From positions 52,980 through 116,979 of the forward strand of contig CACBMD010000002.1 in the NCBI GenBank assembly GCA_902539895.1: DNA of 64,000 nt. The letters run 5' to 3'. The notes under the pieces were generated by a model. The model did not search any database. It worked only from the letters and a program-made list of their open reading frames with translations, and was not told the DNA's origin. Origin of the DNA: an uncultured SAR116 cluster alpha proteobacterium (GTDB lineage Bacteria > Pseudomonadota > Alphaproteobacteria > Puniceispirillales > Marisalimonadaceae). Positions within the stretch are counted from its first letter, which is position 1, and every line of letters begins with the position of its first letter. Positions 8,846 to 17,469 of the stretch are shown piece after piece. The position numbers and the translations under genes are program-made.

Positions 8846-8873
8846 AAAAGGCTAGCATTACTGCTAGCCTTTT
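8846..8873 (+). terminator. Stem-loop between pstS and pstC (partial terminator or attenuator)
   Basis: A perfect 12-bp stem, AAAAGGCTAGCA with TGCTAGCCTTTT, encloses the loop TTAC. The T-run is only four bases, so leaky termination is likely. Such an element would give abundant pstS message and less of the downstream permease genes; this role is inferred. Confidence 0.72.
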
Positions 8874-8890
8874 AACCAAAGGGGATTATA

Positions 8891-10279
8891 TTGTTCAGCT
8901 TTTTCTTACTGACAGGTATATCAATAATTTCCTTATTTTTCTTTTTGCTAGGTTATAATCGAGCTAAGGGCCTGGTTAATTTAAATCAAAAAAATCTACA
9001 TTCTTTGACACATTATTATGGTATTTTTTGTTTACTTTCAGCACTTTTGCCAACTTTAGGCGTTTTTTTTATTTTTACAATTTGTGATGATCTTGTTTTT
9101 GCTGAACTGGTAAAAGAATATATACCAAATGAAGTAATTAATTCTAAAGATTATAATTTTACAATTGTATTGGCACAAATAAATAATTCTGTAGAAGGTT
9201 TGGTTTTTGGTACCCCACCCCAATGGGTTACAAATGCAGCAGAAATATGGAAATCTTGGGTGATCAAATCAAACATTTTAACTATGATTGTTTGTGCAAT
9301 AACAATTTTAACATCTGGTTTTTTAAGTTATAAAAAAATTCATAGTGAATTTCGTTCTAGAAATGCTGTTGAAAAAATTGTAATGACCATATTAGGTGTA
9401 AGTTCAGTCATTGCAATATTAACTACTATTGCAATCATTTTCTCTGTTGTTTTTGAATCTATTAGGTTTTTTGCACTAATACCTTATGACGAGTTTTTAT
9501 TTGGTACGGTTTGGAATCCTCAATTTGAGGGCGCTGAAAGAGCTGGTTCAGGACAAGAGGGATTATCACAGTATGGAGCAATACCTTTATTTGCCGGTAC
9601 ATTCCTTATCTCAATAATCGCATTGTGTGTTTCTGTTCCTATTGGTCTTTTAAGTGCTATTTATTTGTCAGAATATGCTTCATCCAAAGAAAGAGCATTT
9701 TTTAAACCGCTTTTAGAAGTTTTAGCAGGTATACCAACAGTTGTTTATGGATTTTTTGCTGCTTTAACTGTAGCACCTTTTTTAAGATCTTCAGGTTCAA
9801 TGTTAGGGTTGGATATAGCTTCAGAATCAGCTTTAGCGGCAGGATTGGTTATGGGTATTATGATTATTCCCTTTATTTCATCATTGTCTGATGATGTAAT
9901 AAATGCTGTTCCTCAATCCTTACGAGATGCAGGTTATGGTCTAGGTTCAACTAAAAATGAAACTGTAATGAAAATCGTCTTACCAGCAGCTTTGCCAGGT
10001 GTTGTTGCGAGTATAATTTTAGCTGTTTCACGAGCAGTAGGTGAAACTATGATTGTTGTAATGGCTGCAGGATTAGCTGCCAATCTTACTGCAAACCCTC
10101 TTGAAGCTGTTACAACTGTTACTTCACAGATAGTAACTATATTAGTGGGTGATCAGGAATTTGAATCTGCAAAGACGTTGTCTGCTTTTGCTTTGGCTTT
10201 AACGCTTATAATTATAACACTTGGAATGAATTTCTACGCTCTGCATGTTGTTAAAAAATACAGAGAACAATATGAATAA
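8891..10279 (+). CDS. pstC: Phosphate ABC transporter permease PstC
   Basis: A 462-residue inner-membrane permease. It has an extended N-terminal membrane portion before the usual ABC permease domain, which includes the EAA-like loop (SLRDAGYGLGSTKNETVMKI) near residue 345. The start is TTG, supported by AAAGGGG seven bases upstream. It follows pstS after the stem-loop and overlaps pstA by 8 bases, which suggests coupled translation. Together with PstA it forms the phosphate channel energised by PstB. Confidence 0.92.
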   Translation: MFSFFLLTGISIISLFFFLLGYNRAKGLVNLNQKNLHSLTHYYGIFCLLSALLPTLGVFFIFTICDDLVFAELVKEYIPNEVINSKDYNFTIVLAQINNSVEGLVFGTPPQWVTNAAEIWKSWVIKSNILTMIVCAITILTSGFLSYKKIHSEFRSRNAVEKIVMTILGVSSVIAILTTIAIIFSVVFESIRFFALIPYDEFLFGTVWNPQFEGAERAGSGQEGLSQYGAIPLFAGTFLISIIALCVSVPIGLLSAIYLSEYASSKERAFFKPLLEVLAGIPTVVYGFFAALTVAPFLRSSGSMLGLDIASESALAAGLVMGIMIIPFISSLSDDVINAVPQSLRDAGYGLGSTKNETVMKIVLPAALPGVVASIILAVSRAVGETMIVVMAAGLAANLTANPLEAVTTVTSQIVTILVGDQEFESAKTLSAFALALTLIIITLGMNFYALHVVKKYREQYE

Positions 10280-11567
10280 AAAAATTATAAATCCTGAAGA
10301 TGCTACAAATATAGTTAAGAATTCAATTCTAAAAAGAAGATCAAAAGATAGCAGACTTAAATTATTCGGAAGAGTAGCCATAGGATTGGCTGTATGTTTT
10401 TTACTTTTTCTTTTTTATTCAATTTTTACAAAAGGTTATCCAGGTTTTTTTCAATATTACGTCACTCTTGATATAAATTTTGACAGAGAAAGAATTGATC
10501 CAAAAGGTGATTTATCAGACAACTCTTTATTTGATGGAGATGCTAGTACAATAGTAAATGAGTCTCTTTTTTCGGTTGTTGAGCCTAAAGGAAGAAAAGA
10601 AAAAAAACTGGCAAAAAAAATAGTTTCTTCAGGTAAGGACGTCAGAATAGCAAAGATGGTAAAGGATGACCCTTCATTATTTGGAACAGTAACTCAAGTC
10701 AAGTTTGCTCTTGATGATGATATTGATAGTTTTTTACGAGGGTATATCAAAAGAGAAACACCAGAATCTGAGAGAAGAATAAATGATAAAGTTATTGGAT
10801 TTATTGATAAATTAAATGAAGAAGGAAGAATTTCTTATGAATTTAGTGACTACATATTAAGTGGTAGCGCTTCAGGAAACCCTGAGATGGCAGGTATAAA
10901 AGGAGCATTTATTGGATCAATATTGACTTTGTCAGTGTGCTTATTAATTGCTTTTCCTTTGGGTGTTGCAACAGCCGTTTACTTAGAAGAGATTGCAAAG
11001 AAAAATAGAATTACTGAAATTATTGAAGTTAACATTAATAACTTAGCTGCAGTTCCTTCAGTCGTTTTTGGAATAATGGGATTGGCTATATTCATAAGTA
11101 TTTTTGGTATGCCAAGGTCTATTCCACTAGTTGGTGGTATGGTTTTAGCATTAATGACCCTTCCAACTATAATAATTTCATCCAGGGCAGCTATTAGAGC
11201 TGTACCGCCATCAGTAAGAGACGCTGCATATGGAATAGGAGCGTCTAAACTTCAAGTAATTTTTCATCATGTTATCCCTTTAGCTATGCCGGGAATGTTA
11301 ACAGGTACTATTATTGGTATGGCACAGGCACTTGGAGAAACAGCTCCGTTATTAATGATAGGAATGGTAGCTTTTATTGTTGATATACCAAACAGCGTTT
11401 TAGATCCTGGAACTGTTTTGCCAGTTCAAATATTTATGTGGGCTGATTTTGCAGAAAGAATGTTCATACAAAAAACAAGTGCAGCTATTATTGTTTTATT
11501 AGGTTTTTTGATTAGCATGAATGCATTAGCTGTATACTTAAGAAAAAAACTTGAAAGACGTTGGTAA
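10272..11567 (+). CDS. pstA: Phosphate ABC transporter permease PstA
   Basis: The second membrane subunit of the phosphate importer, 431 residues from this start. I prefer the ATG at 10272 (MNKKIINPED) over an in-frame ATG at 10245, which would overlap pstC more deeply. After the first transmembrane helix comes a long, charged, mostly soluble insertion of about 170 residues, like the DUF3333 region of alphaproteobacterial PstA. The ABC permease domain with its EAA loop (SVRDAAYGIGASKLQ) follows. It sits in pstSCAB-phoU and precedes pstB by 12 bases. Confidence 0.92.
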   Translation: MNKKIINPEDATNIVKNSILKRRSKDSRLKLFGRVAIGLAVCFLLFLFYSIFTKGYPGFFQYYVTLDINFDRERIDPKGDLSDNSLFDGDASTIVNESLFSVVEPKGRKEKKLAKKIVSSGKDVRIAKMVKDDPSLFGTVTQVKFALDDDIDSFLRGYIKRETPESERRINDKVIGFIDKLNEEGRISYEFSDYILSGSASGNPEMAGIKGAFIGSILTLSVCLLIAFPLGVATAVYLEEIAKKNRITEIIEVNINNLAAVPSVVFGIMGLAIFISIFGMPRSIPLVGGMVLALMTLPTIIISSRAAIRAVPPSVRDAAYGIGASKLQVIFHHVIPLAMPGMLTGTIIGMAQALGETAPLLMIGMVAFIVDIPNSVLDPGTVLPVQIFMWADFAERMFIQKTSAAIIVLLGFLISMNALAVYLRKKLERRW

Positions 11568-11579
11568 TGGAGATGACTT

Positions 11580-12398
11580 ATGAATAGTAAAAAAAATGAT
11601 TTAAAATCTCTTGAATTGACAGTAGGCGATGTCTTTTCAAAAAATGCCAGGTTAAAAGCTAGAAACGTTAATGTTTTTTATGGGGAAAACAAAGCCATTG
11701 ATAATGTCACAATAGATATTGGCAGCAAAGAAGTTATTTCATTTATTGGCCCTTCTGGTTGTGGAAAGTCTACATTTCTTCGTTGTTTTAATAGAATGAA
11801 CGACACCATTGATTCATGTGTTATTCAAGGTGAAATAACAATTGATGAAGAAAATATTTATGACAAAAAAATTGATGTTGTACCATTAAGAGCTCGTATT
11901 GGGATGGTATTTCAGAAACCTAATCCATTTCCAAAATCCATTTACGACAATGTCGCTTATGGGCCCAGAATACACGGATTGTCTGATAATAAAGAACATT
12001 TAGATAATATTGTTGAAGAAGCTCTTAAAAGAGCTGGTTTGTGGAAGGAAGTAAGTGATAGATTGTCAAGTCCAGGTACAGGCCTTTCAGGCGGACAACA
12101 ACAAAGACTATGCATTGCACGAGCAATTGCGGTAAGTCCAGAGGTTATTTTAATGGATGAACCATGCTCTGCTCTTGACCCAATTGCTACTGCAAAAATT
12201 GAAGAATTAATTCATGAACTTGGTAATGAATACTCTATAGTTATTGTAACACATTCAATGCAACAAGCAGCAAGAGTTTCTAAAAGGACAGCCTATTTTC
12301 ATCTAGGTAAGTTAATTGAAGTTGGTAAAACAAAGGAAATCTTCACAAGTCCTAAGCACAACCAAACAGAAGCTTATATTTCTGGAAAAATTGGATAG
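11580..12398 (+). CDS. pstB: Phosphate ABC transporter ATP-binding protein PstB
   Basis: A 272-residue ATPase that powers PstSCA. Visible motifs are Walker A (GPSGCGKST, 57-65), the Q-loop region ([21 protein letters not shown]), the ABC signature LSGGQQQRL, Walker B ([13 protein letters not shown]) and the switch histidine in VTHSM. GGAGA precedes the ATG. PstB also takes part in the PhoU/PhoR signalling complex. Family match is unambiguous. Confidence 0.97.
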   Translation: MNSKKNDLKSLELTVGDVFSKNARLKARNVNVFYGENKAIDNVTIDIGSKEVISFIGPSGCGKSTFLRCFNRMNDTIDSCVIQGEITIDEENIYDKKIDVVPLRARIGMVFQKPNPFPKSIYDNVAYGPRIHGLSDNKEHLDNIVEEALKRAGLWKEVSDRLSSPGTGLSGGQQQRLCIARAIAVSPEVILMDEPCSALDPIATAKIEELIHELGNEYSIVIVTHSMQQAARVSKRTAYFHLGKLIEVGKTKEIFTSPKHNQTEAYISGKIG

Positions 12399-12406
12399 GA
12401 GTAAAA

Positions 12407-13114
12407 ATGGAAAATAAACATATTTTATCATCTTTTGATGATGATTTAAAAAAACTAAATGACAATCTTCTTAAGCTTGGGAACGGAGCTTTAAATAACT
12501 TCGATAATTGCATAAATAATTTTGGGACCCAAGAACTTGATGAGATAGAAAAGGTTATTAATGGGGATCTGATTTTAGATGATTTAGATGATAAAGTTCA
12601 AAAAATAGGTTTTGAAATTATTGCTTTAAGAGCGCCACAAGCTGCTGATTTAAGAAGAATTATTGTTGCTTTAAAAATTGCTACAATTTTTGAGAGAATT
12701 GGAGATTATTCAAGAAATATTTCTAATAGAACCAAATTATTAATAGAATTAAATTACTCAGATTTACCTGGGGTTAATATTGGTAAAATGGGACAGAAAA
12801 CTCTTACAATGATGGAAGATGTGATTGAATCATATGTTAATGAAGATGACAAATTAGCTGTTAAAGTTAGAAATTCAGACGTTAAAATTGATAAAATGCA
12901 TACTCAATATTATTTGGAAATTGTTGCATCAATGCAGAGAAATAAAAAATTAGCTCCAACTGGTGCACATCTTCTTTTTATAGCCAAAAATATCGAACGT
13001 GTAGCAGATTACGTAACCGATATTGCAGAGCAAGTTTATTTTTTAGTTAATGGAAAAGTTTTATCAGATCTAAGACCAAAGGCTGACGAAAGTAGTCTTA
13101 TAATACCGGAATAA
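12407..13114 (+). CDS. phoU: Phosphate signalling protein PhoU
   Basis: A 235-residue all-helical protein with two PhoU repeats (roughly 15-105 and 120-215). Each carries an acidic metal-binding face, seen as FERIGDYSRNI near 86 and IERVADYVTDIAE near 196. PhoU restrains PhoR when the Pst transporter senses enough phosphate. It lies 8 bases after pstB and 10 before phoB, within one transcription unit. Confidence 0.95.
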   Translation: MENKHILSSFDDDLKKLNDNLLKLGNGALNNFDNCINNFGTQELDEIEKVINGDLILDDLDDKVQKIGFEIIALRAPQAADLRRIIVALKIATIFERIGDYSRNISNRTKLLIELNYSDLPGVNIGKMGQKTLTMMEDVIESYVNEDDKLAVKVRNSDVKIDKMHTQYYLEIVASMQRNKKLAPTGAHLLFIAKNIERVADYVTDIAEQVYFLVNGKVLSDLRPKADESSLIIPE

Positions 13115-13124
13115 GAGGTAAAAA

Positions 13125-13826
13125 ATGAAAACTAACATATTAATCGCAGATGATGAACCAAACCAATTAGAATTAATGGCATATAATCTTGAAACATCAG
13201 GATTTGGAACAATCAAAGCAAGAGATGGTAAAAATGCATTACAACTGATTGAGGATCATTCTCCAGATTTAGTTATTTTGGATTGGATGATGCCTAATAT
13301 GTCTGGAATTGATTTATGTAGAACTTTGAGATCTAGATCTGAAACTAAACAACTACCTATAATTATTCTTAGTGCAAGAAGCGATGACTCAGATAAATCA
13401 TTAGGATTAGATACTGGAGCTGACGATTATATTTCTAAACCTTTTTCGCCAAAAGAACTCATATCAAGGGTCAACGCTCTTCTAAGACGTTCTAGACCTG
13501 CTTTAATAAACAATATTTTAGAACATGAAAATTTAGTGATTTCCTTAAATGAAATGACTGTTTCTTATTTTGATAAAAATGTAAAACTTGGACCTAAAGA
13601 ATTTAAATTGCTTACATTATTAATGGAAAGACCAGGGCATATATTTTCTAGAGGCAAATTATTAGATATGGTTTGGGGGCATGGTGTTTATGTTGAAGAA
13701 AGAACAGTAGATGTTCATATGAGTAGATTAAGAAAGGCACTAAAGACGGCTTCAGATGAAAATTTAGATCCTATAAGAACCGTAAGAGATGGTGGTTACG
13801 GACTATTTACAAATAAAATTATTTAA
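13125..13826 (+). CDS. phoB: Phosphate regulon response regulator PhoB
   Basis: A 233-residue OmpR/PhoB-family regulator. The receiver domain has the acidic pocket DDE (9-11), the phosphoacceptor Asp53 (VILDWMMP) and the conserved lysine in YISKPFSP. A C-terminal winged-helix domain (RTVDVHMSRLRKAL) binds Pho boxes. It closes the phoR-pst-phoU-phoB operon. The tandem Pho boxes before pstS are its likely targets. Confidence 0.95.
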   Translation: MKTNILIADDEPNQLELMAYNLETSGFGTIKARDGKNALQLIEDHSPDLVILDWMMPNMSGIDLCRTLRSRSETKQLPIIILSARSDDSDKSLGLDTGADDYISKPFSPKELISRVNALLRRSRPALINNILEHENLVISLNEMTVSYFDKNVKLGPKEFKLLTLLMERPGHIFSRGKLLDMVWGHGVYVEERTVDVHMSRLRKALKTASDENLDPIRTVRDGGYGLFTNKII

Positions 13827-13873
13827 ATTATTAATTTTTATGATATTTTAAATATATAAATTAATTTAAGTGT

Positions 13874-14620
13874 TTGATATATTTGATTTATTTACATAAA
13901 ATTTTACCTTTTTTCTTGTCCCCATTAGGAATAATCCTTATATTTTTAATGGCATCATTCTTTTTTAAAAGAAGAATTTTTGTATTTCTTGCATTTATAG
14001 TTTTGATAGTGTCTTCAAACCCTATTGTTGGTAATTATCTCATGCAGAAGTTAGAGTATCCTTATAAACCAATTACCATAGATACATTAAAAAATAGTGA
14101 TGCAATAGTTGTGTTAAGTGGGATGCTTCACCAGGTTGGAGACAAGAATTATAGTACATATGAATTTTCAGATCCTGATAGATTTTTTGGAGGTTTAGAT
14201 TTAATTAAGGAAAATAAATCCGATAAAATTATCTTTACAGCAGGGCAGTTGCCATGGACAGATAATTGGGAACCTGAAGGTCTTATTCTTAAAAACAAAG
14301 CTATTTCTTTTGGTGTTCCGCAGGCTAAAATTTTAGTTACGGAAAATGTTAAAAATACTTTTGAGGAAAGTATTGCTGTTACAAAATTGATACCGAATAA
14401 TTCATCTCTTATTCTTGTAACTTCAGCTTTTCATATGCATAGATCGAAATATTTATTTGAAAAACAAGGATTTGATATAATACCTTACCCAGTAGATTTT
14501 AAAGCATCTAATGCTAAAACATCTATAATAAATTTTCTACCAAGTATAAGTTCATTACGTAAGGTGTCCTTATTCATTAGAGAAAACATAGGAAGGCTTT
14601 ATTATAAATTGTTTTTATAA
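13874..14620 (+). CDS. YdcF/ElyC/SanA family membrane protein (DUF218)
   Basis: A 248-residue protein with two N-terminal hydrophobic helices (about 8-55) and a periplasmic or membrane-proximal DUF218 domain beginning at DAIVVLSGM. Conserved downstream elements include the TAGQ segment and SAFHMHRSKYLFEKQG. Relatives such as ElyC affect cell-envelope or lipid-carrier metabolism, but no catalytic function is settled. The start is TTG at 13874 with only a weak ribosome binding site; another TTG follows three codons later. It is convergent with the deacetylase gene, with 9 bases between them. Confidence 0.75.
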   Translation: MIYLIYLHKILPFFLSPLGIILIFLMASFFFKRRIFVFLAFIVLIVSSNPIVGNYLMQKLEYPYKPITIDTLKNSDAIVVLSGMLHQVGDKNYSTYEFSDPDRFFGGLDLIKENKSDKIIFTAGQLPWTDNWEPEGLILKNKAISFGVPQAKILVTENVKNTFEESIAVTKLIPNNSSLILVTSAFHMHRSKYLFEKQGFDIIPYPVDFKASNAKTSIINFLPSISSLRKVSLFIRENIGRLYYKLFL

Positions 14621-14629
14621 TCAGGCTTT

Positions 14630-15505
14630 TTATCTTTTGACTTGATTAATGTACCAATCGTGAATATTTCTTCCTGTCATCACTTCTACGTCTTTATGCT
14701 CTAATATGTAATCAAGGAGTTTTTCAAAATATAAAATTCTATGGGGAACGCCAGTTAAATAAGGATGAACACTTATAGCCATAATTTTAACGTTATCATT
14801 TGTTTCTTGATATAATCTATCAAATTGAAGTTTACCCCTGGTAAAAATTTCGTCTGATTTATGAACCTGTACAGATGTTATGACAACATCATTTATCTCA
14901 ACAGGATAGGGAAGTGTTATCATTCTATTACCGCTTTTTACTTTTAAATCTTCTGGAAGGTCATCAACTGGCCAATTTGCAACATATTTTATGCCGTGAT
15001 CAGATAAAATATCTAAGGTATCGTTTGTTTCAGTTAATCCAGGGCTTTCCCATCCAATTATTTCTTGCTTCGTGAAGTTGTTTATTTTTTCAATGGCTGA
15101 TTTAATATCAACAAATTCATTATTTACTTTATGCATTGGTCTTTGTATATACCCATGACCCAATGGTTCCCATTTTTCTTCCATTGCCGCTTCAACAGTT
15201 TCTGGATAATGATCTATGACTGTTGCATTTAAGGCTAAAGTTGAACATACATTTCTTTTTTTAAGTGTATTTAAAAGTCTCCAAAAACCTACTCTCATAC
15301 CATACTCATGCCAGGCCCAATTTGGTAAGTCAGGCAGCATTGGTACATTCATTGGAGGTGGCAAGATATTTCTAGGTTGTGCTAATTCTGGATCCCATAC
15401 CTCAAGATTTACAATTACCCATAAAATAATCTTTTTATTATTTTTTAAGGTTAGTTTAGGTCTTTTTATAAAAGGTTGATGATTTAACCTATCTCTACGA
15501 TCCAT
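14630..15505 (-). CDS. Polysaccharide deacetylase-like (NodB/PuuE-fold) hydrolase
   Basis: A 291-residue member of the carbohydrate esterase 4 or allantoinase-PuuE fold. Recognisable features are LWVIVNLEVWD near 29-39, the GHGYIQRPMHK metal-site segment near 135-146 and the GWESPGLTETN segment near 172. No signal peptide is present, so it acts in the cytoplasm, which argues against cell-wall chitin as substrate and for a small amide or ring compound. It is adjacent to, and co-oriented with, an OsmC gene at the edge of the catabolic region. The substrate is unknown. Confidence 0.72.
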   Translation of the reverse strand: MDRRDRLNHQPFIKRPKLTLKNNKKIILWVIVNLEVWDPELAQPRNILPPPMNVPMLPDLPNWAWHEYGMRVGFWRLLNTLKKRNVCSTLALNATVIDHYPETVEAAMEEKWEPLGHGYIQRPMHKVNNEFVDIKSAIEKINNFTKQEIIGWESPGLTETNDTLDILSDHGIKYVANWPVDDLPEDLKVKSGNRMITLPYPVEINDVVITSVQVHKSDEIFTRGKLQFDRLYQETNDNVKIMAISVHPYLTGVPHRILYFEKLLDYILEHKDVEVMTGRNIHDWYINQVKR

Positions 15506-15514
15506 TAATTAATC

Positions 15515-15964
15515 CTAATTAATTTTGGTCCAATTTTCATTTATTGTAGTGCCAGAATTTCTAATAACTTTAGCAATAGGGCAATACATTGCCAATTGCT
15601 TTTTAACTTCTATTAAATCACTTTCTGAAGCATCTGTAGAGATTTCAATATCCATATTAATTTCAGGAAATGGTATATCAACTTCTTGGACTATACTGGC
15701 ACCATCTTTATTAAATAGGGTTTTGGTTTTAATATCTAACTTATCAATTTTAAAACCCATTTTTCCCATTATTCTATGAGTTATGACGTTTGTACATCCT
15801 ATTAGTGACGATACAAGTGTTTCTGTTGGAGAGAGGCCTAAATTAGTACCACCTCTTACAATAGGCTCGTCTATAACGCTCTCAACATCTCTTGTTAATA
15901 TGTCAGTTCTTGAATGGCTTTTAGAAGATCCTTCAAGTTTCATATGCACAACATTATCACTCAT
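15515..15964 (-). CDS. OsmC family protein (first copy)
   Basis: A 149-residue OsmC/Ohr-fold protein. The two redox cysteines of the family are visible, one in SLIGCTNV near 54 and one in MYCPIAKV near 128, consistent with a thiol-dependent peroxidase acting on organic hydroperoxides. AGGAG precedes the ATG by a good distance. It is transcribed just ahead of the deacetylase-like gene (9-base gap) and divergently from the molybdenum hydroxylase operon. Some catabolic clusters carry OsmC proteins with unproven hydrolytic roles, so peroxidase activity is only the default. Confidence 0.82.
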   Translation of the reverse strand: MSDNVVHMKLEGSSKSHSRTDILTRDVESVIDEPIVRGGTNLGLSPTETLVSSLIGCTNVITHRIMGKMGFKIDKLDIKTKTLFNKDGASIVQEVDIPFPEINMDIEISTDASESDLIEVKKQLAMYCPIAKVIRNSGTTINENWTKIN

Positions 15965-16139
15965 CTTTAACTCCTAAATACAAAAAACATAAAGTGAACA
16001 ATATATGAATATATGTAAATATGAAATGATATAATCAAATATTTAAAATCATAAAATATAATTTAAAAATCGTTGATAGCTTTTATAAATAATGATTAAA
16101 TTATAAGATAGAATTGTTTTCTAAGGGGAGTTGATAGTA

Positions 16140-16982
16140 ATGAAAGCAGCTGATTTTTCATATCACGAAGCAGTAAATTTACAAGATGCTATAAAAATTA
16201 AAGCACAAGATGATGAGGCAGTCATTTTAGCAGGTGGTCAATCTTTGTTACCTGCACTTAATATGAGATTATCAAGTCCTACTTGTTTAATAGATATTTC
16301 TAAAATCAGTGGGTTGAATGAAATCAAAATAGACGGACAAACCTTGTTCATTGGTGCTTTAGCAACACATTCAGATGTTATGAATAATAAAATAGTTAAA
16401 GATAACATGCCTTGCATGATTGATATTTTAAAAATGGTTGCTCATCCAGCAATTAGAAATAAAGGTACTCATGGAGGAAGTATAGCTTATGGTGACCCTG
16501 CCGCAGAATTGCCTGCCTTAGCAGTTGCAACAAATGCTGAAATAATTGTTTCTGGTCAAAATGGTGAAAGATTAATTAATGCTAAAGAATTTTATTTAGG
16601 CCTATTTGAAACAGGTATAAATCAAGATGAAATAGTAGTTGGTATAAAATACCCATTATTAAAACAAGGACAAAAAATTGTTTTTGATGAAGTATGTAGG
16701 CGGCATGGTGATTACGCTATGGCAGGATTAATTGCAAATATCATGGGTTCAAAAAATGATATCTAAGATCTAAAATTAGTATTTTTTGCTACTGGAGATA
16801 AGCCAGATGTTGCTGATAAAACTGCAAGATTATATCTAGATAATGGTTATGATTATGACAAATTAAAAAACTCTTTAAGCACAGAGATAGATTTTGCAGG
16901 TGACTTAAATAGTAGTTCAGAAATGAAGCTTCACTTAGCAGCAGTTTTGATCAAAAAAGTTTTAAGTAAATTGGAGATTTAA
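16140..16982 (+). pseudogene. FAD-binding subunit of a molybdenum hydroxylase (CoxM/CutM type), interrupted by one in-frame stop
   Basis: The first 209 codons encode a FAD-binding subunit: AGGQSLLPALNMRL near 33-46 and the AHPAIRNKGTHGGSIAYGD flavin motif near 101. A TAA at 16764-16766 then interrupts it. The same frame continues without another stop to 16982, encoding the expected C-terminal CO_deh_flav_C-like part (LVFFATGDKP onward), and abuts the small-subunit ATG. A single substitution therefore explains the break; no frameshift is needed. The start at 16140 has AAGGGGAG nine bases upstream; a TTG at 16131 is less likely. It may be a real nonsense allele, a base error or a tolerated split. 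Confidence 0.8.
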
Positions 16983-17459
16983 ATGGCTGCTAATAACTCA
17001 GTTAATATATCTTTTACAGTCAATGGGGAAAGATTTAATAATGTAAATGTTCCTTCAAGACAGCATTTAGCAGATTATCTAAGATCACAAGGTTTTACCG
17101 GCACACATTTAGGATGTGAGCAGGGAGCATGCGGCGCTTGTACTATAGAGATGGATGGCAAAGCTGTTAGGTCATGTTTGGTTTTAGCATCACAAGCCAA
17201 TGGTACAAATTTAAAAACTGTAGAGGGTTTTGATGATGAAATGATGGAAAAAGTGAAGCAGAATTTCCTTAAACATAATGCTTTTCAATGTGGTTTTTGT
17301 TCTCCTGGAATGCTCATGACTACCAAAGAGATTCTTCTAAACAAAAAAAAGCTTACTAGAGATGAAATAAGATCAGAGATTTCAGGAAATTATTGTCGGT
17401 GTACTGGTTATCAATCAATTGTAGATGCAATTGAAGAATGTATTAATGAAATTAATTAA
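16983..17459 (+). CDS. [2Fe-2S] small subunit of molybdenum hydroxylase (CoxS/CutS type)
   Basis: A 158-residue iron-sulfur subunit that relays electrons between the molybdenum and FAD subunits. The plant-ferredoxin-like cluster uses Cys45, Cys50, Cys53 and Cys65. The helical-domain cluster uses Cys103, Cys106, Cys138 and Cys140 (CGFC and CRC). The ATG directly follows the stop of the FAD-subunit frame and shares TTGGAG as its ribosome binding site. The order medium-small-large is that of the coxMSL family. Confidence 0.93.
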   Translation: MAANNSVNISFTVNGERFNNVNVPSRQHLADYLRSQGFTGTHLGCEQGACGACTIEMDGKAVRSCLVLASQANGTNLKTVEGFDDEMMEKVKQNFLKHNAFQCGFCSPGMLMTTKEILLNKKKLTRDEIRSEISGNYCRCTGYQSIVDAIEECINEIN

Positions 17460-17469
17460 GGTGTAAGAT

